DNA of 6,115 nucleotides. Origin: Beijerinckiaceae bacterium (GTDB taxonomy: Bacteria; Pseudomonadota; Alphaproteobacteria; Rhizobiales; Beijerinckiaceae). Under the pieces are notes generated by a model that was not told where the DNA came from, did no database searches, and saw only the letters and a list, made by a program, of their open reading frames with translations. Positions within the stretch are counted from its first letter, which is position 1. Every line of letters begins with the position of its first letter. Location: the NCBI GenBank assembly GCA_027311205.1, contig DAICZI010000117.1, positions 1 to 6,115 of the forward strand, in the 5' to 3' direction. Position numbers and translations under genes: made by a program. Below are positions 1-5,684 of this stretch, piece by piece.

Positions 1-1069
1 CGGTGGCTGTATAATTATACACCGCCTGGCTGCCAGCTATATTATGCTCGGTCAGCAACGCCTTGCGGATGCCATCACGAAACGCCGGTGTGCCGGGCTT
101 GCCAGCCTTCAGCGCATCCGGCACCACCTTTTTCAAAATCAGATAGGTATCCCAAATCTGCGCTCCAAACTGAGTGCGGGTGTTGGGCCCATATTTGCCC
201 TCATAGGCTTTCAGATAGGCAAGGCCCGGTGCTTTGGTGGGCGATTTATCGTCTTCCAGTTCGGCGACCATGACCGGGCCCGAGGGGAGGATCGCGCCTT
301 CGGCGTCTTTGCCCGCGACCCGGATAAAATCGTTCGAGACCGCGCCATGGGTTTGGTAGATCAGGCCCTTGTAGCCGTGATCGCGCAGCGCCGTTTGCGG
401 CAGCGCCGCCGCGGTGCCAGAGGCTGCCACCAGCACAGCATCCGGCTTGGCACCAATCACCCGCAAGGCCTGGCCCGTGACTGACGTGTCGGCGCGCGCG
501 AAGCGCTCGTTGGCGACCAGCTTCATGCCCATGGGCACGCCATTATGGTTGAAATCATTGAGCCAAAGATCGCCCCAAACATCATTATAGCCAATCATGC
601 CGACCGTTTTGACATGATGCAGCTTCATATTTTCCAAAATGCCCTTGTCCATCAGCGACACCGGCTGCGGCAGGACAACGGTCCATTTCGCCTGGGCGGG
701 CGATACCGGCATGGGGGCCTGCGAGAAATCCGGCACGCCGGCTTCTGTTGCGACATTGGACAGCGAGATAGCGCAAGGCGTGATCGACGACCCCACCAGC
801 ACGTCAACCTTGTCTTCGGTCACGAGTTTGCGGGCGTTGGCGGTGGCCTTGGCGGGGTCGCCGCCATCGTCAAGCACGATGTAGTCGACCTTCTGCCCGG
901 CGATGGTCCTGGGCAGGATGGCGATGGATTTCAACTCGGGCAGGCCAAGCGCGGCGGCCGGCCCGGTGGTCGAAAGGCTGAAGCCGATCTTGATATCGCG
1001 CGCCGCAGCGCTCGCCGACATGGCGGCCACCGCGGCGGTGCCCAGCATGAGAAGTCTGATATGTTTCAT
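1..1069 (-). CDS. ABC transporter substrate-binding protein, LivK/branched-chain amino acid type (C-terminus cut by window edge)
   Basis: Periplasmic solute-binding protein that would deliver its ligand to a membrane ABC importer. About 356 codons are visible and the frame is still open at the left edge; family members are usually 380-400 residues, so only a short C-terminal piece is missing. The N-terminus is a Sec signal peptide: MKHIR, then a hydrophobic stretch and small residues ending SASAAA, with likely cleavage near residue 21-23. The mature protein starts with DIKIGFSLSTTGPAAALG, the usual first strand and ligand loop of the Peripla_BP_6 family, followed by a VDVLVGSS strand near residue 90. 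The GPAAALGLPE form of the loop resembles, from memory, binding proteins of aromatic-acid importers, which fits an operon for hydroxycinnamate breakdown; the ligand itself is inferred. The ATG at 1069 has a ribosome site AGGGAG eight bases upstream and lies 25 bases after the thioesterase stop. Permease and ATPase genes would be expected just beyond the left edge. Confidence 0.88.
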   Translation of the reverse strand, partial: MKHIRLLMLGTAAVAAMSASAAARDIKIGFSLSTTGPAAALGLPELKSIAILPRTIAGQKVDYIVLDDGGDPAKATANARKLVTEDKVDVLVGSSITPCAISLSNVATEAGVPDFSQAPMPVSPAQAKWTVVLPQPVSLMDKGILENMKLHHVKTVGMIGYNDVWGDLWLNDFNHNGVPMGMKLVANERFARADTSVTGQALRVIGAKPDAVLVAASGTAAALPQTALRDHGYKGLIYQTHGAVSNDFIRVAGKDAEGAILPSGPVMVAELEDDKSPTKAPGLAYLKAYEGKYGPNTRTQFGAQIWDTYLILKKVVPDALKAGKPGTPAFRDGIRKALLTEHNIAGSQAVYNYTAT

Positions 1070-1077
1070 GGTGTTGT

Positions 1078-1083
1078 CTCCCT
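1078..1083 (-). promoter_or_regulatory. Ribosome binding site of the substrate-binding protein gene
   Basis: AGGGAG on the minus strand, eight bases before the ATG at 1069 and inside the 25-base gap after the thioesterase gene. It supports the ATG at 1069 over the in-frame ATG at codon 8, which would cut the signal peptide. Confidence 0.6.
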
Positions 1084-1094
1084 GGTTTGGTCTG

Positions 1095-1514
1095 TTATGG
1101 TTGCTTGAACCGGGCGATGATTTCGGCGGGCACGGGCCGCGATTTCAATCGTCCGGGATGGTCGGGGTGCGGCCCCGTCCAGACCCTGGTCTCGAACCCC
1201 TCGATCGCCAGGCTTTCGCCCTTGAAAACACGGTGTTCGAGATCAAAGCTTGATGTTTTCCATGTCGTGACGCGGCTTTCGATGGTGATCACATCGCCAA
1301 AGCTCGATGGTATCAGAAAGCGCGCGCGGGTGTCGACCATCGGCCAGCCGATAAACTCATAGCGTCGCCGCAACTCGTGCTTGGGAAAGCCCGCTGCCGC
1401 AAACAGGAACGCTGTCGAGGCGTCGAAAATGGCGAAATAGCGCGGATAGAACACGATCCCTGCCGGATCGCAGTCGCCCCATTCAATTGTCACATCGCGG
1501 CGGTGGGTGAACAT
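1095..1514 (-). CDS. Acyl-CoA thioesterase, 4-hydroxybenzoyl-CoA thioesterase (4HBT) family
   Basis: Hotdog-fold cytoplasmic thioesterase of 139 residues, a normal length for the family. Residues 11-22 read EWGDCDPAGIVF, matching the active-site segment of the Pseudomonas CBS3 4-hydroxybenzoyl-CoA thioesterase (EFGDCDPAGIVW from memory). Asp16 here aligns with the catalytic Asp17 of that enzyme. The following YPRYFAIFDAST matches the start of the long central helix. Expected reaction: hydrolysis of an aroyl-CoA to the free aromatic acid and CoA. In this operon the natural substrate would be 4-hydroxybenzoyl-CoA or vanilloyl-CoA left after side-chain shortening; that is inference, since the family also includes YbgC-like enzymes with other substrates. 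The ATG at 1514 has GAGGAG five bases upstream, overlapping the thiolase stop codon, so translation is probably coupled to the thiolase. Confidence 0.88.
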   Translation of the reverse strand: MFTHRRDVTIEWGDCDPAGIVFYPRYFAIFDASTAFLFAAAGFPKHELRRRYEFIGWPMVDTRARFLIPSSFGDVITIESRVTTWKTSSFDLEHRVFKGESLAIEGFETRVWTGPHPDHPGRLKSRPVPAEIIARFKQP

Positions 1515-1519
1515 GAAGG

Positions 1520-1525
1520 CTCCTC
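1520..1525 (-). promoter_or_regulatory. Ribosome binding site of the thioesterase, overlapping the thiolase stop codon
   Basis: GAGGAG on the minus strand, five bases before the ATG at 1514. Its first two bases are the last two of the thiolase TGA (1526-1524). This is the best-matched Shine-Dalgarno in the operon and suggests that ribosomes ending the thiolase restart on the thioesterase. Confidence 0.65.
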
Positions 1526-2783
1526 AGTTGACTTGCGGCGTGCCGTGGCCAGGGTTTTCGATCAGCATGGCAATGCCCTGGCCGCCGCCGATACAGGCTG
1601 AGGCAATGCCATAGCGCAGGCCGCGACGGCGCAATTCGCGCGCGCAGGTGAGGGCCAGCCTGATTCCTGTTGCGCCCAAAGGGTGGCCAATGGCAATCGC
1701 CCCGCCATTGACGTTGAGTCTTGTTTCATCGAGCCCCAGTTCGCGGGCACAGGCCATGACCTGCGCGCCAAAAGCCTCGTTGATTTCAATGCGGTCGATG
1801 GCGTCGAGCTTCAATCCGGCCCGCTCCAGCAGCGCGCGGATGGCCGGCACCGGGCCGATGCCCATGAAAGCGGGCTCAACGCCCACCGCCGCGCAGGCGC
1901 GGATCATGGCGAGCGGCGTCTTGCCCTCGGCGCGGGCATGGCTGCCGGAGGTGACAACAATGGCCGCCGCGCCATCGACCACGGCGGAGGAATTGCCGCC
2001 GGTCTGCACCCCGCCGAAAGCCGGGCGGATTTTCGCCAAAACCTCCAGGGGCGAGGGCCGCACGTGGCTGTCGCGGCTGACGCGCTCGCCTTTGCGCAAC
2101 TTGATGCCGCGATCTGCCAGCCCCTCCCGCGTGAAGATTTCGTCAGCGACATCAACCAGTTCGCCTTCGAAAAACCCGTCGGCCTCGGCTTGCAGCGCCC
2201 GTGCAAAAGAGCGGGCGGCGAAGGCGTCGACCTCCCCGCGGGTGATCTGGTGGCTTTTGGCGAGGTTTTCCGCCGTGCCGCCCATGGCAATGCCGCAGGC
2301 AGGATCAAGCAGCGCTTCCCAGAGGAAATCCTTGAACTCGACCTGGCCCATGCGGAAACCCGAGCGTGACGTATAGGACGCGACCGGATTGCGGCTCATG
2401 GATTCGGTACCAACGCACAGCGCGGCATCGGCCCGCTTCAGCATCATCGCGTCAGCGGCTTGTGAGAGCACCTCAATGCCAGTGCCACAAACTCGCTGCA
2501 CAAGATGAGCCGGCACGGGCAGCGGCACACCGCAATAAAGTCCGATGTGGCGCGGCAGCATATAGGCATCAAAACTCGCCTGTGCCATCGAGCCACAAAT
2601 CACCGTGCCGATAGACTCTGGCGCGATGCCAGCTTTGGCCAAAGCGGCGCGCCCAGCCTTGATGCCAAGATCAATCGGCGAGACTGCAGACAGTGCGCCG
2701 GTGAAATCCGTGAAAGGCGTGCGCTGACCATCGAGCAGCGCTACATCATCCCATTGCGTCGTCAAAGCCTGCAAAGTCGTCAT
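1524..2783 (-). CDS. Thiolase family protein (acetyl-CoA acyltransferase / beta-ketothiolase)
   Basis: Cytoplasmic thiolase that cleaves a 3-ketoacyl-CoA with CoA to give acetyl-CoA and a shortened acyl-CoA. From the ATG at 2783 it has 419 residues, slightly longer than the usual 390-400. All catalytic parts are present: nucleophilic Cys99 in QRVCGTGIEVL, the NEAF box at 335-338, His367 in the GGAIAIGHPLGATG motif and the second active cysteine Cys397 in SACIGGGQG. The active site is therefore complete. Beside a feruloyl-CoA synthase it resembles the beta-ketothiolase (aat) of Pseudomonas ferulate clusters, and would release acetyl-CoA from a 3-keto-arylpropionyl-CoA (inferred). Start choice: an in-frame TTG at 2792, overlapping the previous stop, would add three residues. 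I prefer the ATG at 2783, five bases after the synthase stop. Neither has a clean Shine-Dalgarno, so translational coupling is likely. Confidence 0.92.
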   Translation of the reverse strand: MTTLQALTTQWDDVALLDGQRTPFTDFTGALSAVSPIDLGIKAGRAALAKAGIAPESIGTVICGSMAQASFDAYMLPRHIGLYCGVPLPVPAHLVQRVCGTGIEVLSQAADAMMLKRADAALCVGTESMSRNPVASYTSRSGFRMGQVEFKDFLWEALLDPACGIAMGGTAENLAKSHQITRGEVDAFAARSFARALQAEADGFFEGELVDVADEIFTREGLADRGIKLRKGERVSRDSHVRPSPLEVLAKIRPAFGGVQTGGNSSAVVDGAAAIVVTSGSHARAEGKTPLAMIRACAAVGVEPAFMGIGPVPAIRALLERAGLKLDAIDRIEINEAFGAQVMACARELGLDETRLNVNGGAIAIGHPLGATGIRLALTCARELRRRGLRYGIASACIGGGQGIAMLIENPGHGTPQVN

Positions 2784-2788
2784 CCCCG

Positions 2789-4651
2789 TCAATCAATATC
2801 ATGAATTGAAATCACCGCCTGCGGGCGGTTCGTGGCGTAGAGCGCCTCGACCAGCCGTTCGCGATGCTGCAGCACGGCGCGTTGATTGACCGAACCCTTG
2901 TCGGTGATTTCGCCAAGATCGATTTGCAACGGCGAATCGATGATGATCGCCAGCGGCACGCGCATTGAAGAGCTCGGCCATTCCTGCGCATGACGCCGCA
3001 GACCCTCGCGCAAATGGCGGCGCAATGTCTCGCTCCGGCAGAGTTCGGCAAGGTCATGGCCACTGACAAGATCCGGGAATGCGGCGCGGCAGGCGTCCTC
3101 ATCCAGCAGCAGCAAAGCGGCTATATGATCACGGTCAATCCCGGCGAGCACGACATCGCGCAGCAGCGGCGCGCAGGCGGCGATGAGCTGGGTGCGCAAT
3201 GGCCCAGTGCTCACCCATGTTCCCGAGGCGAGCTTGAAATCTTCGGCAATACGGCCATCAAAATCAAAGCCTTTTGACCAATCGTCATTGTCCACTGGCT
3301 TCAGCGCATCGCCGAATTTGTAATAGCCTTCCTGATCGAAGGCAGTTGCCGTGGCTTCGGGCTGGCGCCAGTAGCCGGGGGTGACATTGTCACCCTTGAC
3401 CCGCACTTCCCACTTGCCGCCATTGGGCACCAGCTTGATTTCATTGCCCGGCACCGGCTGGCCGACATGGCCCGAGCGGCTGGTTTGAGGCGTCACCGAC
3501 ATCGAATATGGCGCGGTCTCGGTTGCACCCAACCCGGTGAGGATGGGCACGCGGCGCCCGGTCTCGGCCTCCGATATGTCCTGCAAGGCTTGCCATATGT
3601 GGGCTGGCAGCGATGCTCCCGCAAAGAAAATCGCGCTGAGCCGCTTGAAGAAATTCTTGCGCAGGGCCGGGTCCTCGCGCAGAGCGGGTACCAGCATTTC
3701 AAACCCCTTGGGCACACTGAAATAAACCGTTGGCGCGATTTCTTTGAGGTTGCGCAAAGTTGCAGCAATCCCGGCTGGAGTCGGGCGGCCATCATCAATG
3801 TAAAGTGCGCCGCCGTTGAACAGGGTCAGCCCGACGTTGTGATTGCCGCCAAAAGTGTGGCTCCATGGCAGCCAGTCGATCAAGACAGGCGGCTGGTCCT
3901 GCAAAAAGCGCATGGTCTCGCGGATCATCACTTGATTGGCGCAGAGCATTTTCTGGGTATTGATCACCACTTTCGGCAGGCCGGTCGAGCCGGAAGTCAG
4001 CAGAAATTTGGCGACAGTGTCAGGGCCGACCTGGCTGCAGGCGGCATCAATCTCGGGCGAGATCGGGGTTGCCAGCAGTTGTGCGAAGCTTATCGCCTCG
4101 CGTAGGCGCACCGTGCCGCTTCCCAGCGCCAAAGGTGTGGTTACGGGCACGGTTGCCGTGATGGGGAGCTGGAAGGTGGCGCCGTCTTCCGCATAGACCA
4201 AGCCGGGTGTCAGCAGATTGATCGCATACTTCAGTTTGGCATGATCGCGCGAGGCCAGCGAATAGGGCGGCGATACCGGACAAAAGGGCACGCCGACATA
4301 TTGGGCCGCCAGTCCCATCAAGGCGTGATTGACGCTGTTGCCGGACAGGATCAGAAGCGGGCGCTCACGCGTCAGCTTGAGACGCAGAAAGGCCGAGGCG
4401 ATGTGGCGCACGCAGGCAAGCGCCTGTACATACGTGACCTTGCGCCAGCCGCCTTCAGCATCGCGTTCGGCGAGAAACACGGCGTCGGGCGTGGCCTCTG
4501 CCCAATGATGCAGCCGGTCGCCAAGGCGCGGGGGAAAGCCTGGCAAATGTCCGCGCGGGCGCACCAGCACGGTGCCATCATCGCGCCGGATGACATCAAC
4601 GGAAAGATCGCCGAAGCGAACCGTGCTTGCCGCCACTTGCTGTTTTCCCAC
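2789..4651 (-). CDS. fcs: Feruloyl-CoA synthase (hydroxycinnamate-CoA ligase, AMP-forming)
   Basis: ANL-superfamily ligase that adenylates ferulate, p-coumarate or caffeate with ATP and transfers the acyl group to CoA, the first step of hydroxycinnamate breakdown in the cytoplasm. It has 620 residues from the GTG at 4651, the usual size for bacterial feruloyl-CoA synthases. Motifs in order: the phosphate loop LLTSGSTGLPKVV (217-229), DWLPWSHTFGGNHN (259-272), adenylate-binding GLGATETAP (373-381), KFGDAL (445-450), the hinge region FDGRIAEDFKLASGTWVS (464-481) and a C-terminal ITDKGSVNQRAVL (582-594). Lys585 in the last is the candidate catalytic lysine. The KLASGTWVS and ITDKGSVNQRAVL forms typify this subfamily rather than general fatty acyl-CoA ligases. 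Start choice: the GTG at 4651 has GGGGAGG five bases upstream, while the GTG at 4672 has no good site and would add seven residues. The exact hydroxycinnamate preferred cannot be read from the sequence. Confidence 0.9.
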   Translation of the reverse strand: MGKQQVAASTVRFGDLSVDVIRRDDGTVLVRPRGHLPGFPPRLGDRLHHWAEATPDAVFLAERDAEGGWRKVTYVQALACVRHIASAFLRLKLTRERPLLILSGNSVNHALMGLAAQYVGVPFCPVSPPYSLASRDHAKLKYAINLLTPGLVYAEDGATFQLPITATVPVTTPLALGSGTVRLREAISFAQLLATPISPEIDAACSQVGPDTVAKFLLTSGSTGLPKVVINTQKMLCANQVMIRETMRFLQDQPPVLIDWLPWSHTFGGNHNVGLTLFNGGALYIDDGRPTPAGIAATLRNLKEIAPTVYFSVPKGFEMLVPALREDPALRKNFFKRLSAIFFAGASLPAHIWQALQDISEAETGRRVPILTGLGATETAPYSMSVTPQTSRSGHVGQPVPGNEIKLVPNGGKWEVRVKGDNVTPGYWRQPEATATAFDQEGYYKFGDALKPVDNDDWSKGFDFDGRIAEDFKLASGTWVSTGPLRTQLIAACAPLLRDVVLAGIDRDHIAALLLLDEDACRAAFPDLVSGHDLAELCRSETLRRHLREGLRRHAQEWPSSSMRVPLAIIIDSPLQIDLGEITDKGSVNQRAVLQHRERLVEALYATNRPQAVISIHDID

Positions 4652-4656
4652 CTGAC

Positions 4657-4663
4657 CCTCCCC
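4657..4663 (-). promoter_or_regulatory. Ribosome binding site that decides the feruloyl-CoA synthase start
   Basis: GGGGAGG on the minus strand, five bases before the GTG at 4651, in the gap after the hydratase gene. If translation began at the GTG at 4672, this strong site would be buried inside the coding region without use. Confidence 0.6.
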
Positions 4664-4689
4664 AGGGCACACCTTCTTTGATTATTGCT

Positions 4690-5484
4690 TCATGATTTAA
4701 GTGCCACCTTGGTCGCACGCTTGGCAAGGAAATCGCTGATCCGGCCTTTGGCCTCATCGCTGTCCTGCGCAATGGCCGCCATCAGCGCTTCCATCATCAG
4801 GCCGGCGGCTGGATCGCTCTCGGCGATGCGCGGCAGGGCCTGAATCACGGCAAATGTCGTGAGCGGCGCGTTGGTGGCCATGCGCGTTGCAAGTTCCTGC
4901 GCTTTGGCCAAGGCCCCGCCCTCGGGCACCAGATATTGCGAAAAGCCCAACGCAACGCCTTCCGCAGCACCATAGGTGCGCCCGGTCAGCATCATGTCGG
5001 TCATGCGCGCCACGCCAATGAGGCGCGGCAGCCGCACTGATCCGCCGCCGCCGACAAATATGCCGCGCTGGCCCTCCGGAAGCGCGTAAAACGCCCCCTC
5101 CTCGGCGACCCGAATATGCGCTGCTGCGGCCAGTTCCAGCCCGCCGCCGATCACCGCGCCCTTCAGCGCTGCCACCACCGGCACGGCACCAAACTGGATT
5201 TTCTCAAAGCAACGGTGCCAGGAGCGTGAGTGCGTCACCCCCTCGACGGCGTTGCGCTCGGAGAGGTCAGAGAGGTCGAGTCCGGCCGAAAAATGTTCGC
5301 CACGCCCGTTGAGGATGACCACCCGGATGCCGGGATCAAGCGTTGAAAAGGCTTCGTCGAGCGCCGCAATGGTCGCATCGTTCAGCGCGTTGCGCTTGGC
5401 GGTGCGGTTGAGATGCAGGGTCAGGACCGCGCCGCTGCGCTCAAATTCCAGAGGTGAAGACGTTGCCGTCATCGGGGGGGTCAC
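4690..5484 (-). CDS. Enoyl-CoA hydratase/isomerase (crotonase) family protein
   Basis: Crotonase-fold enzyme of 264 residues, normal family length, and the first gene of the operon. The oxyanion-hole segments are FSAGLDL (65-71) and GAVIGGGLEL (109-118). Both classical hydratase glutamates are present: Glu117 in GGGLELA and Glu137 in ALPEGQRG, equivalent to Glu144 and Glu164 of rat enoyl-CoA hydratase. The next segment, GIFVGGGGSVRLPRLIG, is of the ordinary crotonase type. The likely role is hydration of a hydroxycinnamoyl-CoA to its 3-hydroxy derivative. A retro-aldol lyase activity giving the aldehyde cannot be excluded, but the HCHL signature (GGGFSPL, EINWGIPPG) is absent. Start choice is uncertain: the GTG at 5484 has a weak GGAA five bases upstream; the ATG at 5472 has no ribosome site; an ATG at 5488 is out of frame by one base because of a seven-C run. 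The stop lies 38 bases before the synthase start. Confidence 0.88.
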   Translation of the reverse strand: MTPPMTATSSPLEFERSGAVLTLHLNRTAKRNALNDATIAALDEAFSTLDPGIRVVILNGRGEHFSAGLDLSDLSERNAVEGVTHSRSWHRCFEKIQFGAVPVVAALKGAVIGGGLELAAAAHIRVAEEGAFYALPEGQRGIFVGGGGSVRLPRLIGVARMTDMMLTGRTYGAAEGVALGFSQYLVPEGGALAKAQELATRMATNAPLTTFAVIQALPRIAESDPAAGLMMEALMAAIAQDSDEAKGRISDFLAKRATKVALKS

Positions 5485-5498
5485 TCATGTTCCGGCCA

Positions 5499-5510
5499 CT
5501 ATAAAAATAG
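5499..5510. repeat. AT-rich inverted repeat downstream of the operon -10 (candidate operator half)
   Basis: CTAT and ATAG arms around AAAA, at the expected transcription start just after the candidate -10. AT-rich dyads placed like this are common operator positions for MarR- or TetR-type repressors of aromatic operons; no such regulator is in the window. The short arms make this weak. Confidence 0.25.
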
Positions 5511-5538
5511 ATATTATACATAACTAAAGTCCCGTCAA
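5511..5538 (-). promoter_or_regulatory. Candidate sigma-70-type promoter of the hydroxycinnamate operon
   Basis: On the minus strand TTGACG (5538-5533) is followed after 16 bases by TAATAT (5516-5511); a better -10 match, TATAAT (5518-5513), overlaps it but with a short 14-base spacer. The block is strikingly AT-rich against GC-rich surroundings and lies 27 bases or more upstream of the hydratase start, giving a short leader of about 20 bases. This is prediction from consensus only. Confidence 0.5.
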
Positions 5539-5545
5539 GAGACGG
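5532..5545. repeat. Perfect inverted repeat over the operon -35 region (candidate operator)
   Basis: Arms CCGTC (5532-5536) and GACGG (5541-5545) with a 4-base centre AAGA. It contains most of the candidate -35 hexamer of the minus-strand operon, so a protein bound here would block polymerase. No T-run follows in either direction, so it does not look like a terminator. A five-base arm can occur by chance. Confidence 0.35.
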
Positions 5546-5610
5546 AGATCGGGCAAGCGCTGCCTGGCAAAAATCAGATCGCCCTTGTGCGGCGAAGGGG
5601 GCACTAAAAT

Positions 5611-5625
5611 GCTTGACGGCCAAGC
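5611..5625. repeat. Perfect inverted repeat upstream of the nitronate monooxygenase-like gene
   Basis: Arms GCTTG (5611-5615) and CAAGC (5621-5625) around a 5-base centre. It includes a TTGACG on the plus strand (5613-5618). The only -10-like element nearby is GATAAT at 5642-5647, 23 bases further on and too far for a standard promoter, so promoter identity is doubtful. It may be an operator or chance. Confidence 0.25.
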
Positions 5626-5673
5626 CAATTGCGTAACGTCGGATAATTTCCCATAGTGGGTCATGTCTCGCTC

Positions 5674-5678
5674 AAGGA
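5674..5678 (+). promoter_or_regulatory. Ribosome binding site of the nitronate monooxygenase-like gene
   Basis: AAGGA six bases before the ATG at 5685, well placed. It fixes the start of this gene; no better in-frame start lies upstream. Confidence 0.65.
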
Positions 5679-5684
5679 ACCCCC

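Noticed and set aside
545..1108. Plus-strand open frame of 187 codons opposite the substrate-binding protein
   Set aside because: The minus strand carries a continuous binding-protein frame with a signal peptide through the whole stretch. The plus-strand product is His/Gly/Arg-rich with no domain.
1648..2376. Long plus-strand open frames (242 and 228 codons, two frames) opposite the thiolase
   Set aside because: They lie wholly antisense to a thiolase with intact catalytic motifs, have low-complexity Ala/Ser/Arg-rich products, no recognisable domain and no ribosome site. They are what GC-rich codon usage produces on the opposite strand.
3467..4105. Plus-strand open frame of 212 codons opposite the feruloyl-CoA synthase
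   Set aside because: Antisense to a clear, intact enzyme gene, with no family resemblance and no start signals.
5441..5623. Minus-strand 60-codon frame across the intergenic region
   Set aside because: It crosses the candidate promoter and ends just inside the hydratase in the wrong frame. Only its internal ATG at 5488 is of interest, and that is treated as a start-site question.
5611..5625. Inverted repeat considered as a transcription terminator
   Set aside because: It sits between divergent genes, where no transcript needs to end, has short arms and has no following T-run.
5613..5647. TTGACG and GATAAT as a standard promoter for the flavoprotein gene
   Set aside because: The spacer is 23 bases, outside the normal range, and no -10-like hexamer lies at 16-18 bases. 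It is kept only as part of the mirrored-repeat observation.
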